64,000 nucleotides of DNA from Emiliania huxleyi CCMP1516 (taxonomy: Eukaryota > Haptophyta > Isochrysidales > Noelaerhabdaceae): NCBI RefSeq assembly GCF_000372725.1, contig NW_005200087.1:1-64000 (forward strand), given 5' to 3'. Position numbers and translations under genes: made by a program. The notes under the pieces are model-generated. The model made no database searches, had not been told where the DNA came from, and saw nothing but the letters and a program-made list of their open reading frames with translations. Within the stretch, counting starts at the first letter, position 1; the number at the start of each line of letters is the position of its first letter. Positions 51,084 through 60,154 of this stretch are shown one piece after another.

Positions 51084-54000
51084 TCACTCGAGCAGGCCCA
51101 GGGCGCCCTCCAGGTCCTCGTCCTGCAGCTTTGCCTCGAGCACGCCGAGGCGAGTACAGTCGCGGCCATTGGAGCGGATCTCGGGGAATTTCGGCACCTC
51201 GTCGCAGCTTGGGTTTATGAATCCCTCCACAAGTGCCCACACGCCGGTTGGTTCGAGGTTTTCAGCAAGCGCTATCATTTCCCCCGAAAAGTCGTCCCAG
51301 CTCTTCGCCTCCTGCTGCACAAGATCAACCATTGCCTCTTGAAAGAATTCGCTGTCGTCGTGCCATCGGCCCGAGACCGGGTCTTGCACACTTGAGCCAG
51401 CGAAGTAGGACGACTGGGACGCAATTTTGACGAGGTCACGATAGAGGCTCGAGAACTTGGGATCCTTTCCGACCGTTTCCTGATAGTCAGCCCAGATGGC
51501 GTAGTAAGTGGCCAAGGCTTCGATACACGGATTGGTCACTACGGACTCGACTGCGGTAACGGCGTTGGTCAAATCTGGCACACAGGTGAGCTGGTCGGCC
51601 ACAAAGTCCTTAAAGTTTTTGCCGATCGATTTCACCGTCTGCTTGGCCAACTTTTGGGCAAAGGCGAGTTCGAATCTCGCTCCCCTGAACTTACTGACTT
51701 TTGAAGCGATTCGCGCGGCGGTCACTCCTTTCATCACGCCTTGTTTCGCTGCTCGCCACGAAAGATTCGCCAAGCCGCCCGTGAAGTAGAACATGGCTAG
51801 TTCAACAACGACCGAGAAGACGTTGGCAAAGTTCTGTAGTATCATTTTGTCGCAACCAGCAGCATCCGGAGTGCACGCAAGGCCGCATTTATACGGCATG
51901 CCCGCCGGACAGGGCTTCTGGGGCTTTGCGCAGCTCACCCCAATGTCTTTCCAACTCACCCTCTGCGACTTCGCCCTCTGCATCGGCACTCCACCCTGCG
52001 TGAACAATTCCCACTCCTCAACGTACTCGTCTGGCGGACAGTCCGGTGTGCAAATACAGCAGCCAAAGTTGTGGGTGCTGAAGCCATTCCTTGGCTGGCA
52101 GGGCTTGTAGCAGAGTCCTCCCCATTCCTCCAGACCAGCATCGCACTTCAGGTCTTGCGCGTACGTGTCACACTTCCACTGCCAGGGCCACTTGCCCGTG
52201 CATCTTGTGCAGAGCAGTCCGGTGTTTTTGTAGCCGGATCTGCATCCCTGTGGGCGCATGACCTTGCCCACGCCACGCCCGTACTCTGCCGAAGTTGGCT
52301 TTTTGCAGAACAATCCGTGGTCGGTGAAGCCAGGCGGGCATGGCATGTAGCCCCTCCAGCACTGGCCAGGCGATCCGCCCAACTCGGGGCCACCACGGAA
52401 GCGGAGAATGTCTAACGCCCACTGCCTGATTGCATCCTTGCGCTTGCATGCGTTTAGTTGGTCCTCGTCTGGCGGCGGCTTGGGAGAGGGCGGCGGCGGA
52501 GGCGGCGACGGTGGTGGCGACGGCGGCGGCGAGGGTGGCGGCGGCGACGGTGGCGGCGGCGGTGGCGATGGCGGCGGCGACGGCGGTGGTGGGGAGGGGG
52601 GCGGCGACGGCGGTGAGGAGGGCGAGGGCGGAGGAGCCGACGGTGGTGATGGCATCAGGGGTGGTAGGTGGCCGCACTGGCTCAAGCAAGGGCTGACGTC
52701 GCGGTGATAGCACATCAGCTCTTCTGGACCAGTGAGGTTATACGGCGGCCGAGCCTCGTTCAGACCGAACGGCCACTCCTGGCCGGTGCATTCGGGGACG
52801 GGAGGGAAGTCGTGCACCGTGTCTGGCACACGACCTCCGCCGCCGTCGTCGTATGTTGGCGTTCCGCCGGCGTATTCCCAGTAACACGGGCGCGGTCCTT
52901 CCAAGTCCTCGCATTTTTCGGGGACCTCCGTGGACTTGTAGTTGTAGGTGTACTGCTGTGGGTGATGCTGGACCCGCGGGCACACCCATTCTGGAAATGC
53001 TCGATAGTAATTGTCGAATGGGTGTTTCCAGAATTCGCTGTCTTTGTAGACCGTCCTGACAGACCCGGTTCCCTCCAATTCTCCTTCATCTGTTCTGTAA
53101 CGATCGGGATAGTATCGCCCATCGAAGACGGTAGCACGTCTGTCGTTGATGTATCCGCTGAACACCCCGTACTGTTCACCATCATAGCGCTTGCTGTTAT
53201 CATGGTATGGACCGATTGCCCGGTCTGAGCCCCAGTTGTAGCAGCAGCAAGCGTCCAGGCCTGGATCGGGGGTGCCGACAACTCTGCCGCCCGACAAGCG
53301 TGGTGCAAACTCTGACCCCCCCGAGCCGCCCACAGCGTCGCTGTTCCAGTATATCCCGCTGTTGTCCGATCTGAAACAGCCCTTGCGCCAGTACCGGCCG
53401 TTCCCACTGTTGTCATCGACAAACACATCCCCGGTAGCCTCGGCTGCTGCTTTGCATGCCTCTTTGGTCGACGGAGAACCTTGCGCCGGCTGGGACGGAG
53501 TATTGTGTACCTTGCCATCTTTGTGGGCCCGGTGCGAGCTCCAGCGATAGTAAATGCGGCAGATCCCGTCGACGCAAGCCGGTGGGGGCGGCGGGGACGG
53601 AGGCGACGGCGGAGAAGGCGGAGGCGATGGCGAAGGAGGCGGAGGCGGCGGGTAGAACGTGAAGGAGCCATCTGCAGAAGGGCCAAGCAAGGTGCACCAA
53701 GCCTCACAGTAGACTGTCACATTCCCGTGGGCCGTTGGATCTGCCCGGAGGACACCGACGATGGTAACGTTGCTGTCCCGGCTCACGTTCCACGTGCTTT
53801 TATCATCGACACAGCACGACGCGTCCGAAGAGTCGGTGTAGCAGGAGACTTGGGCGTTGCCGTGCGCGACTAGGAGGACTTGAAAGGCGGACTGGTCCGG
53901 ACCTTGCGTTACGCGGACCTCGCAGGGCGCACCGCTGCCATTGATTACCAGAGTCTCGTCCGGCGGCTGGGGGAGACTGCCAGTCTCAGGCAGGCAAAGC

Positions 54001-55226
54001 AGCTCATACTGCAGTCGTGCCTGCTGGCCGACCGAAAGTGGCGTAGACTGGTCGGCCCTGCACGCTGCAGCCTCGAACGATTCCAACGGAGCGAGGCAGC
54101 GGCAGAGAGATGAGTAGTTCGCCACATCCTCGATGCTTTGCTCCTCCCCCATGCAGTCGCGGTAGCTGTCCATGAAAAGCAGCATCTGCGTCTCGTTGCA
54201 AAGTGGCAATGGAGGTGTTATCGGCGGAGGTGGTGGTTGAAGTGGGGGCGGCTGCGTCGGAGGGCGGGAGGGCGGCGGGGGGGGCGGGGGGTTGGGCGGA
54301 TGCATTGTATCGATTTCGATGTCAAACGTCCCTCGCAAGCCAACCGCGGGCAGGCGTTCTCGTAGGGTGCGATCCATCCAGTCAGAGAGGAGGATTGCCG
54401 TCTCTGCCAGAGTCTTCCCTCTGCCCACCACCAGCGATGACGTGACCTCGACCACGACTTCGGCCGAGTAGGTGAGCGACACGTTCGTCGCGTCAAAGAG
54501 GAGCTCGATGTTTGGCTGGGTAAGGAGAGAAGTCTCAGGAATGACAGCAGAACGAGGCAGTCGCTGAAGCAGCTGGATGTTTGCAGTCTCTGCCGTTTGC
54601 TCCACCACGGTACATAGGAACGAGTACTTTGCACAGCGCGTGGGAACTTGGTCGAGACTGGGCGTCGCAAAGGAAACTGCGGTCGAAAGAAAGAGCTCGG
54701 TGCCGTCAAAGATTCCGTCCAGCGCATCATAGACACTGCTCGCCTTCTGCAGCGTCAGATTCGAGGCGTCGAGGAGCAGCCTGCCTCTGCGGAGGCCTGT
54801 GCTTGAGGCCGTCGCGAGCGCCCCGACGGCAAGCGGCTGGAACGGCATGGGAGGGAAAGGTGGCGCCGGAGGCAGCGGCGGCGCCATCGGTGGCAAGGGC
54901 GGAGGCAGCGCGGGTGGAGGCGGCGCTGGCGGCTTTGCAGATGGCCGAGGACTCTCCTCGACAGGCCGGTCGGCTGGCGCCGACGGCGCTGGAGGCAGCA
55001 CCAGCTCCACCCTCGGCGGCGCTGGCGGCTTTGCAGATGGCCGAGGACTCTCCTCGATAGGCCGGTCGGCTGGCGCCGACGGCGCCCGGTCCGTTGGCGC
55101 CAATGTGAGGCCCAGGCCCAGACCCAGGGCGAGACCCAGCGCTACGAAGGCCGCCACCCCGAGTACGACGCAGCGGCGGCGAGAACGCTGGCTTGCCACT
55201 GAAATCGAGCTCTTGTGTGAAGCCAT
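51084..55226 (-). CDS. Giant membrane-anchored, proline-rich, cysteine-rich surface protein
   Basis: From ATG 55226 (MASHKSSISVASQRSRRR) the frame runs 1380 residues without an intron; it stays open a further 98 codons upstream. A membrane anchor (about 19-41, CVVLGVAAFVALGLALGLGL) follows a basic patch, giving a signal-anchor topology. Then come SP/PP-rich linkers containing a doubled APSAPADRP block, a globular domain (about 130-330), a PSPPPSPP tract, a Cys-rich domain with many Tyr/Trp, a longer SPPP tract, and a C-terminal Cys-rich region with repeated GLLC/GLFC/GGLCY units and a helical end. The SPPP linkers resemble hydroxyproline-rich glycoproteins and pherophorins of algal extracellular matrix. 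I recognise no catalytic domain. A 4.1-kb single exon stands out here. Confidence 0.82.
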   Translation of the reverse strand: MASHKSSISVASQRSRRRCVVLGVAAFVALGLALGLGLGLTLAPTDRAPSAPADRPIEESPRPSAKPPAPPRVELVLPPAPSAPADRPVEESPRPSAKPPAPPPPALPPPLPPMAPPLPPAPPFPPMPFQPLAVGALATASSTGLRRGRLLLDASNLTLQKASSVYDALDGIFDGTELFLSTAVSFATPSLDQVPTRCAKYSFLCTVVEQTAETANIQLLQRLPRSAVIPETSLLTQPNIELLFDATNVSLTYSAEVVVEVTSSLVVGRGKTLAETAILLSDWMDRTLRERLPAVGLRGTFDIEIDTMHPPNPPPPPPPSRPPTQPPPLQPPPPPITPPLPLCNETQMLLFMDSYRDCMGEEQSIEDVANYSSLCRCLAPLESFEAAACRADQSTPLSVGQQARLQYELLCLPETGSLPQPPDETLVINGSGAPCEVRVTQGPDQSAFQVLLVAHGNAQVSCYTDSSDASCCVDDKSTWNVSRDSNVTIVGVLRADPTAHGNVTVYCEAWCTLLGPSADGSFTFYPPPPPPSPSPPPSPPSPPSPPPPPACVDGICRIYYRWSSHRAHKDGKVHNTPSQPAQGSPSTKEACKAAAEATGDVFVDDNSGNGRYWRKGCFRSDNSGIYWNSDAVGGSGGSEFAPRLSGGRVVGTPDPGLDACCCYNWGSDRAIGPYHDNSKRYDGEQYGVFSGYINDRRATVFDGRYYPDRYRTDEGELEGTGSVRTVYKDSEFWKHPFDNYYRAFPEWVCPRVQHHPQQYTYNYKSTEVPEKCEDLEGPRPCYWEYAGGTPTYDDGGGGRVPDTVHDFPPVPECTGQEWPFGLNEARPPYNLTGPEELMCYHRDVSPCLSQCGHLPPLMPSPPSAPPPSPSSPPSPPPSPPPPSPPPSPPPPPPSPPPPSPPPSPPPSPPPPPPSPKPPPDEDQLNACKRKDAIRQWALDILRFRGGPELGGSPGQCWRGYMPCPPGFTDHGLFCKKPTSAEYGRGVGKVMRPQGCRSGYKNTGLLCTRCTGKWPWQWKCDTYAQDLKCDAGLEEWGGLCYKPCQPRNGFSTHNFGCCICTPDCPPDEYVEEWELFTQGGVPMQRAKSQRVSWKDIGVSCAKPQKPCPAGMPYKCGLACTPDAAGCDKMILQNFANVFSVVVELAMFYFTGGLANLSWRAAKQGVMKGVTAARIASKVSKFRGARFELAFAQKLAKQTVKSIGKNFKDFVADQLTCVPDLTNAVTAVESVVTNPCIEALATYYAIWADYQETVGKDPKFSSLYRDLVKIASQSSYFAGSSVQDPVSGRWHDDSEFFQEAMVDLVQQEAKSWDDFSGEMIALAENLEPTGVWALVEGFINPSCDEVPKFPEIRSNGRDCTRLGVLEAKLQDEDLEGALGLLE

Positions 55227-56383
55227 GTGCCCAAGGCAGAAACGGACCGAGGAAGTCGAGCGCGTCCATGGCGTGCCATTCATCAACAACCGCCGATTTT
55301 CATCGACATTCTCTCGAGGTCTCATTGGCTCCTCATCGCGCAAACCAACTCTTTCGTCTTGACACAGTCGCCTGTTTCTGTAGACAGCGCGTGTTTTGCC
55401 GATTTTTTGTCTCTCGAGGTCTCGCGGGAAATTAACGGCTGCGGCAGGGGCTGGCTGTGGCTCCTCACATCGCGCAAACATGCCAGCTCTTTGGTCTGGT
55501 TGAGGCGCGTCTTCCATCACGTCTGTCGTCTCCCTTTTGGCCCCCTACCTAAACGGTCTCAGACCTAGAATGGCATTCTTCGAAATAGAATGGGAGCCGC
55601 AGCGGCCCGTAGCGGCGCCCCCTGCGTGCCCACGGCCACCCCGGGGCCATGGGACATCCCCCCGGCCATCGGGGATGCTTGGTTCATCCATTACCCCATT
55701 TATACGGGCTGTGTTGCGGCGCGCCTCGAGACGCGCAGCGCAGCGCAGCGCGTAGACCACAAAACAGGTCAGAAGACGGCCGTGGCGACACCCGCTCTCT
55801 GAGCGACAGCCCCGCAAAGGGCACTCGCTCGCAGGCGAGGACTACGGGCAGCACAGGCAGCAGCAGAGCTGGCGGTCCGTCTCCCCGCCCGCTGTAGCAA
55901 GTCGGCCCCAGCGTCACGGCCGGGACGGGCCAGGAGCCGCCCGGCTCGACGAGATCGACGAAGAGGACGAAGACGAGGACGAAGACGAGGAGAGGACTAC
56001 TCGAACTTGGACGAGGACTCAGGCGAGGCGCAGGACTCGGAGACCGGGCAGGGAAGCGAGGACCATGACTAGGTGACACGAGGAGTAGATGTGACACAGG
56101 TAGACCGCATTCGCGCTGTCTGCTCACTTCTGCCGCCCGACCCTTTCGCCCGCCCACCACTTGCGAGCACAAATCTCACACTTCCACTGCCCTCGCCACA
56201 GGCGGCGACGGACGGACATCCAAGGCTCGAACGGCTGCAGCGGCTCAACGGCCGCCGGCGGCCGTCGTGCGTTTGCTTTCGCCATACGCGGCCCCCGGCG
56301 TCTGCTCTGGTTCGCCGGGGCGGGGGGGAGGACTCTCATTTGCGGACTGTTGGGCTTCTCTGTGTGAACTGGCGCTGTCGCAA
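55227..56383. other. Upstream spacer to the second gap
   Basis: No gene is supported. GACGAGGACGAAGACGAGGA repeats occur near 55961-55995. TCTCGAGGTCTC occurs twice (near 55311 and 55411), in a segment that could be the 5' region of the proline-rich gene. Confidence 0.45.
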
Positions 56384-56483
56384 NNNNNNNNNNNNNNNNN
56401 NNNNNNNNNNNNNNNNNNNNNNNNNNNNNNNNNNNNNNNNNNNNNNNNNNNNNNNNNNNNNNNNNNNNNNNNNNNNNNNNNNN
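56384..56483. other. Assembly gap, 100 N
   Basis: Exactly 100 N. Sequence to its right is abnormal (next entry), so the join is weakly supported. Confidence 0.99.
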
Positions 56484-56760
56484 CCTTTTTTAAAAAAAAA
56501 AAAGGCCCAAGGAAGGGGCGGAAACCCTTAAAACTAAAAGGGTTTTTAAACCGCGCCCCGGGCTTAAAAATTTTCCCACACCCCGGGGAAAAGGGTTCCC
56601 ACCCAGTCCCCTTTTTTTGAGCCGAACCAGAGCGGGGAGGGCACTCAAATTCACGGTGTGGGACCCTCCATTTAAATTCCCCCCTTAGGGAGGAGGGTTT
56701 CCGGAGCCCCCCCCCCCCCCCCCCCCAAGCGACGATTTGCCCAGCGACGATTTGCCCTTG
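56484..56760. other. Homopolymer-inflated, probably low-quality sequence
   Basis: For about 240 bases after the gap nearly every base occurs in runs of two to five, with long A, T and C runs including a run of about 19 C near 56708. This differs from all other sequence here and resembles the unreliable end of a read. CGACGATTTGCCC is also duplicated in tandem near 56731-56757. Do not interpret coding content here. Confidence 0.7.
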
Positions 56761-56864
56761 CGCAGCTGCTGGAGCCGGGTTGGAAATCGGCCGATTTGCC
56801 CAGTGTGACGGCCCCGGGTGACAAGGACAAGAGGGGGGGTGGGGAAAGAATTTTAACACTAAGC

Positions 56865-56990
56865 TCCCTCGCACGACACTGGGTAAAGAAAGAAAACAGC
56901 GACCCAAGGGAGGACGGCACGCCGCCACCAAAGGGATTTAAGGAGAGGAGTGTTGTGGTGCTAGCCGTCGCCCACCCTCGGGCGTCTGGT
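56865..56990. repeat. Dispersed repeat copy
   Basis: TCGCACGACACTGGG (inverse of the CCCAGTGTTGTGCGA motif at 15620 and close to 45686), AAAGAAAGAAAAC, GACCCAAGGGAGG and GTGCTAGCCGTCGCCCACCC occur in order. Parts recur at 15538-15640, 37723-37805 and 45680-45700. Confidence 0.65.
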
Positions 56991-56995
56991 GTGTG

Positions 56996-57517
56996 ATGCA
57001 GAAGCCACGGCGCGATTCTTATGTCAAGGGAGACTTGCGGCCCAGTCGACTTCCGATTTCTTTTGTTCGATCGATGCCGCTGTGCGTGCCGCCGCAAACT
57101 CCCGCGCTCCGCGGCTCCAATCACCTGCTCGTCTCGCGCAGAGCAGGCGCGCCGTCCCTGCTCCGTCGCTCCCGCAAGCTGCTCGAGCGGTACCGCGAGG
57201 TGCACCTGCACGGCCTCGGGGCGGCCATCGCACCGACCATCACCATCGCGGCCCAGCTGGTGCTCGAGTCGGGCGGCGCGCTCGTGGCGTCCGCTTCCAC
57301 CTCGACCGAGACGCTGTTGGATCGGAGCATCGAGCAGGGCGGTGCGCACGAGGACGAGGACGTGGACCGGTGGGCGGAGGAAGACGGCGAGGAGCGGGGA
57401 GTGTCTGCATCGCCAGACGACCCAATGGAGGAATGTCCTGCGGATGGCGAGGAAGCATCATCACGCTCGCTCCTGCGGCTCAGCTCGGCAGTGCACATTC
57501 GCATTTACCCCACGTAG
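56996..57517 (+). CDS. POP7: RNase P/MRP subunit POP7 (Rpp20), Alba-like
   Basis: The 173-residue frame contains SRKLLERYREVHLHGLGAAI, APTITIAAQLVLESGG and a closing strand SSAVHIRIYPT, matching the Alba-like fold of Rpp20 in order and spacing (family members end in a similar AIHIRV segment). An acidic insert (residues 115-150, EDEDVDRWAEEDGEE) replaces a short loop of the usual protein. The N-terminus (MQKPRRDSYVKGDLRP) may include unspliced sequence, because the region between YVKG and VSRRAGAPSLLRR is not typical and could hold a small intron. Rpp20 with Rpp25 binds the P3 arm of RNase P and MRP RNA, acting in tRNA and rRNA maturation in the nucleolus. Confidence 0.82.
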   Translation: MQKPRRDSYVKGDLRPSRLPISFVRSMPLCVPPQTPALRGSNHLLVSRRAGAPSLLRRSRKLLERYREVHLHGLGAAIAPTITIAAQLVLESGGALVASASTSTETLLDRSIEQGGAHEDEDVDRWAEEDGEERGVSASPDDPMEECPADGEEASSRSLLRLSSAVHIRIYPT

Positions 57518-57915
57518 ATGTCGAAGCGAACGTCGATCGACCTAATCATATGGGTGTGGAGTGTGCCACGCGACCCTACGCGCCACAGGTGAGAAAGATC
57601 TTTCTGGGAGTGGGACAGCCACGGGTGCGAGTCCTACGCGACCGAGGGGCTCACGCGTGGGACCCTTCGACGAGCAAAAAAAAAGATGCGGGGGACTTCT
57701 GGCGCGTTTTACAGATTACACTCCGGTGATGTGTGATCACACTCACACTGTCATGTACACATGTGCCGGGATTTTTGCGCTGCGAAGCCGATCTGTGGGT
57801 CTCTCCGCAAGAAACTAACTTTCGAGCAGACCGGCACTGTCTCTCCCGTCCTAACTCTAGCCCTCTCTCTTTGACTTTGTCTCCGCTCCCGCCCTCCTCC
57901 CCGCCCCGCCGGGCC
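57518..57915. other. Spacer up to the minisatellite
   Basis: No gene found. In particular I searched for the missing 3' exons of the GMC oxidoreductase here and saw none. Confidence 0.5.
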
Positions 57916-58978
57916 CGAGAGGGAGAGACGAGAAGAGAGGCGGTGAGAGGCACCCGATGCCGGCCCGGGGCAGTGAGAGAGGGAGAGACGAGAAGAGAGG
58001 CGGTGAGAGGCACCCGATGCCGGCCCGGGGCAGTGAGAGAGGGAGAGACGAGAAGAGAGGCGTTGAGAGGCACCCGATGCCGGCCCGGGGCAGTGAGAGA
58101 GGGAGAGAAGAGAAGAGAGGCGGTGAGAGGCACCCGATGCCGGCCCGGGGCAGTGAGAGAGGGAGAGACGAGAAGAGAGGCGGTGAGAGGCACCCGATGC
58201 CGGCCCGGGGCAGTGAGAGAGGGAGAGAAGAGAAGAGAGGCGGTGAGAGGCACCCGATGCCGGCCCGGGGCAGTGAGAGAGGGAGAGACGAGAAGAGAGG
58301 CGGTGAGAGGCACCCGATGCCGGCCCGGGGCAGTGAGAGAGGGAGAGACGAGAAGAGAGGCGGTGAGAGGCACCCGATGCCGGCCCGGGGCAGTGAGAGA
58401 GGGAGAGACGAGAAGAGAGGCGGTGAGAGGCACCCGATGCCGGCCCGGGGCAGTGAGAGAGGGAGAGACGAGAAGAGAGGCGGTGAGAGGCACCCGATGC
58501 CGGCCCGGGGCAGTGAGAGAGGGAGAGAAGAGAAGAGAGGCGGTGAGAGGCACCCGATGCCGGCCCGGGGCAGTGAGAGAGGGAGAGAAGAGAAGAGAGG
58601 CGGTGAGAGGCACCCGATGCCGGCCCGGGGCAGTGAGAGAGGGAGAGACGAGAAGAGAGGCGGTGAGAGGCACCCGATGCCGGCCCGGGGCAGTGAGAGA
58701 GGGAGAGACGAGAAGAGAGGCGGTGAGAGGCACCCGATGCCGGCCCGGGGCAGTGAGAGAGGGAGAGAAGAGAAGAGAGGCGGTGAGAGGCACCCGATGC
58801 CGGCCCGGGGCAGTGAGAGAGGGAGAGACGAGAAGAGAGGCGGTGAGAGGCACCCGATGCCGGCCCGGGGCAGTGAGAGAGGGAGAGACGAGAAGAGAGG
58901 CGGTGAGAGGCACCGATGCCGGCCCGGGGCAGTGAGAGAGGGAGAGACGAGAAGAGAGGCGGTGAGAGGCACCCGATG
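57916..58978. repeat. 60-bp minisatellite, about 18 copies
   Basis: Eighteen head-to-tail units of exactly 60 bases (one of 59), beginning GAGAGGGAGAGACGAGAAGA, differ only at a C/A position (GACGAG or GAAGAG), one G/T and one single-base deletion. Each unit contains, on the minus strand, CATCGGGTGCCTCTC, which copies the donor end of the adjacent GMC exon. All six frames are open through it, so long ORFs here are artefacts. Confidence 0.96.
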
Positions 58979-59827
58979 CGGTCCGGGCCGTTGAAGTCCT
59001 CGACGTGGGGGAGGCCGGCGGTGGAGAAGGCCTACTCGTCGAGGGAGACGTGTGCAGGAAGTGTCGAGGGGGGTGTCTAGCGAGGTGTCTAGGGAGGAGT
59101 GGCAGACGTCGAGGAAAAAGTCGGACAGCTCATCGGAAGCGACGGTCGTGACACGGACCGGCCCGCCGGTGCCGTGCAGCGGAGAGCTGCCGAACTGCTC
59201 GTTGTCTTCGGAGCGCTTGTAGAAGGGGAGCACCTGCGGCGCCGAGCGGGCCGCCAGTGGGAAGCGAGGGGACGGGCGCGGTGCAGCCGCAGCTTGCTGC
59301 CGCACGTCGTCCCACGACCAGCCGGCTCCCCACTCGGCAAAGTCGGCAGGCCGGCCGCGCATGTAGAGCATGGCGTTGTGGATGCCGCAGCCGCCCAGCC
59401 CGCGCGCGATGGCGGGCGGCGGGTCGGCGGGCACCACCCACTGGAACTCCTTGGACCAGCGGTGATCAGAGAGCACCTGCACCCAGCCGAGCGGCACATC
59501 GAAGATGGTCCACTTGCCAGCCACGGGCTCCGCGTCGCCGCCGAGCGAGATCTGCGTCGAGCCTCCCGCCTCGAGCACGAGCACCGAGTAGCCAGCCTCG
59601 CCCAGCCGGCCCGCAACCACCGCGCCGGTCGAGCCGCCGCCGACCACGATGTAGTCAAAGACGGCCGGGCCGCCGTCCGCAAAGAGGTAACGGACGATCG
59701 ACCACGCGGAGAAGGCGAGCAAGAGGAGCAGGCCGACCTCACGGAGCATCCACGCACCGTCTCGCGGCCACCGTCGCGCTCTCGGTGGAGCAAGAGCGAT
59801 AGCCGCGAGCAAAGCGGCCGCGAGCAA
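58973..59827 (-). CDS. GMC oxidoreductase, 3' part missing
   Basis: Exon 1 (59827-59108) and exon 2 (59031-58973) join in phase 0 over a 76-bp GT-AG intron. The N-terminus has hydrophobic segments (MLAAALLAAIALAPP, LLLLLAFSAWSIVRYLF). The FAD-binding motif is FDYIVVGGGSTGAVVAGRLG followed by VLVLEAGG; GMC signatures IARGLGGCGIHNAMLYMRG, WGAGWSWDDV and GLPHVEDFNGPDRIG follow. GMC flavoenzymes oxidise alcohols, sugars or choline; the algal fatty acid photodecarboxylase also belongs here, but the C-terminal residues needed to judge are absent. The gene stops at the minisatellite, whose unit copies the exon 2 donor, so the repeat probably lies in the next intron. No further exon is visible before the POP7 gene, so it is truncated, rearranged or misassembled. 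Confidence 0.8.
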
Positions 59828-60154
59828 ACAAAGCGAATAACGCGACTGGCGGAGCTAGTTAGGCTCTCTTCCTTTCCTTTTTTCTCTACAGCACCCTTGG
59901 CACCGTGGAGTGCTGGGGGGGGCGACAGGGAGGATGTGGCCCTGAGTTATGTGTACGCCGACTCAGGGTGTGTGGCAGCCAGCTGGCTGTGTGTCTTGTG
60001 AGCTTGTTTGTGTCTGTGTGTCGCTCGTGCGTGTCGTCATCATCTGTCTAGCGTCCACCCATACCGCGTTGGTGTCCAGTCCGAGCCTGGCTGTTCTTCA
60101 CCTTACTACCTACCTACCTAGCACCCTCTCTTTTCTCTCTCTTTTCCCGGGAAA
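59828..60154. other. Upstream spacer of the GMC gene
   Basis: No gene seen; it includes a short (CTAC)n tract near 60105-60120. Confidence 0.5.

Noticed and set aside
51664..51680. Perfect T-arm-like sequence GCGAG-TTCGAAT-CTCGC suggesting a tRNA
   Set aside because: No matching acceptor, D-arm or anticodon arm lies upstream at the right distance, and it falls inside the continuous coding frame of the proline-rich protein.
57916..58978. Regular 60-bp repeats resembling a CRISPR array
   Set aside because: The whole unit repeats with no unique spacers, and the genome is eukaryotic; it is a minisatellite.
57857..59827. 656-residue minus-strand ORF joining GMC sequence to 20-residue repeats
   Set aside because: The repeat is open in all frames; GMC family sequence instead continues in another frame after a normal 76-bp intron.
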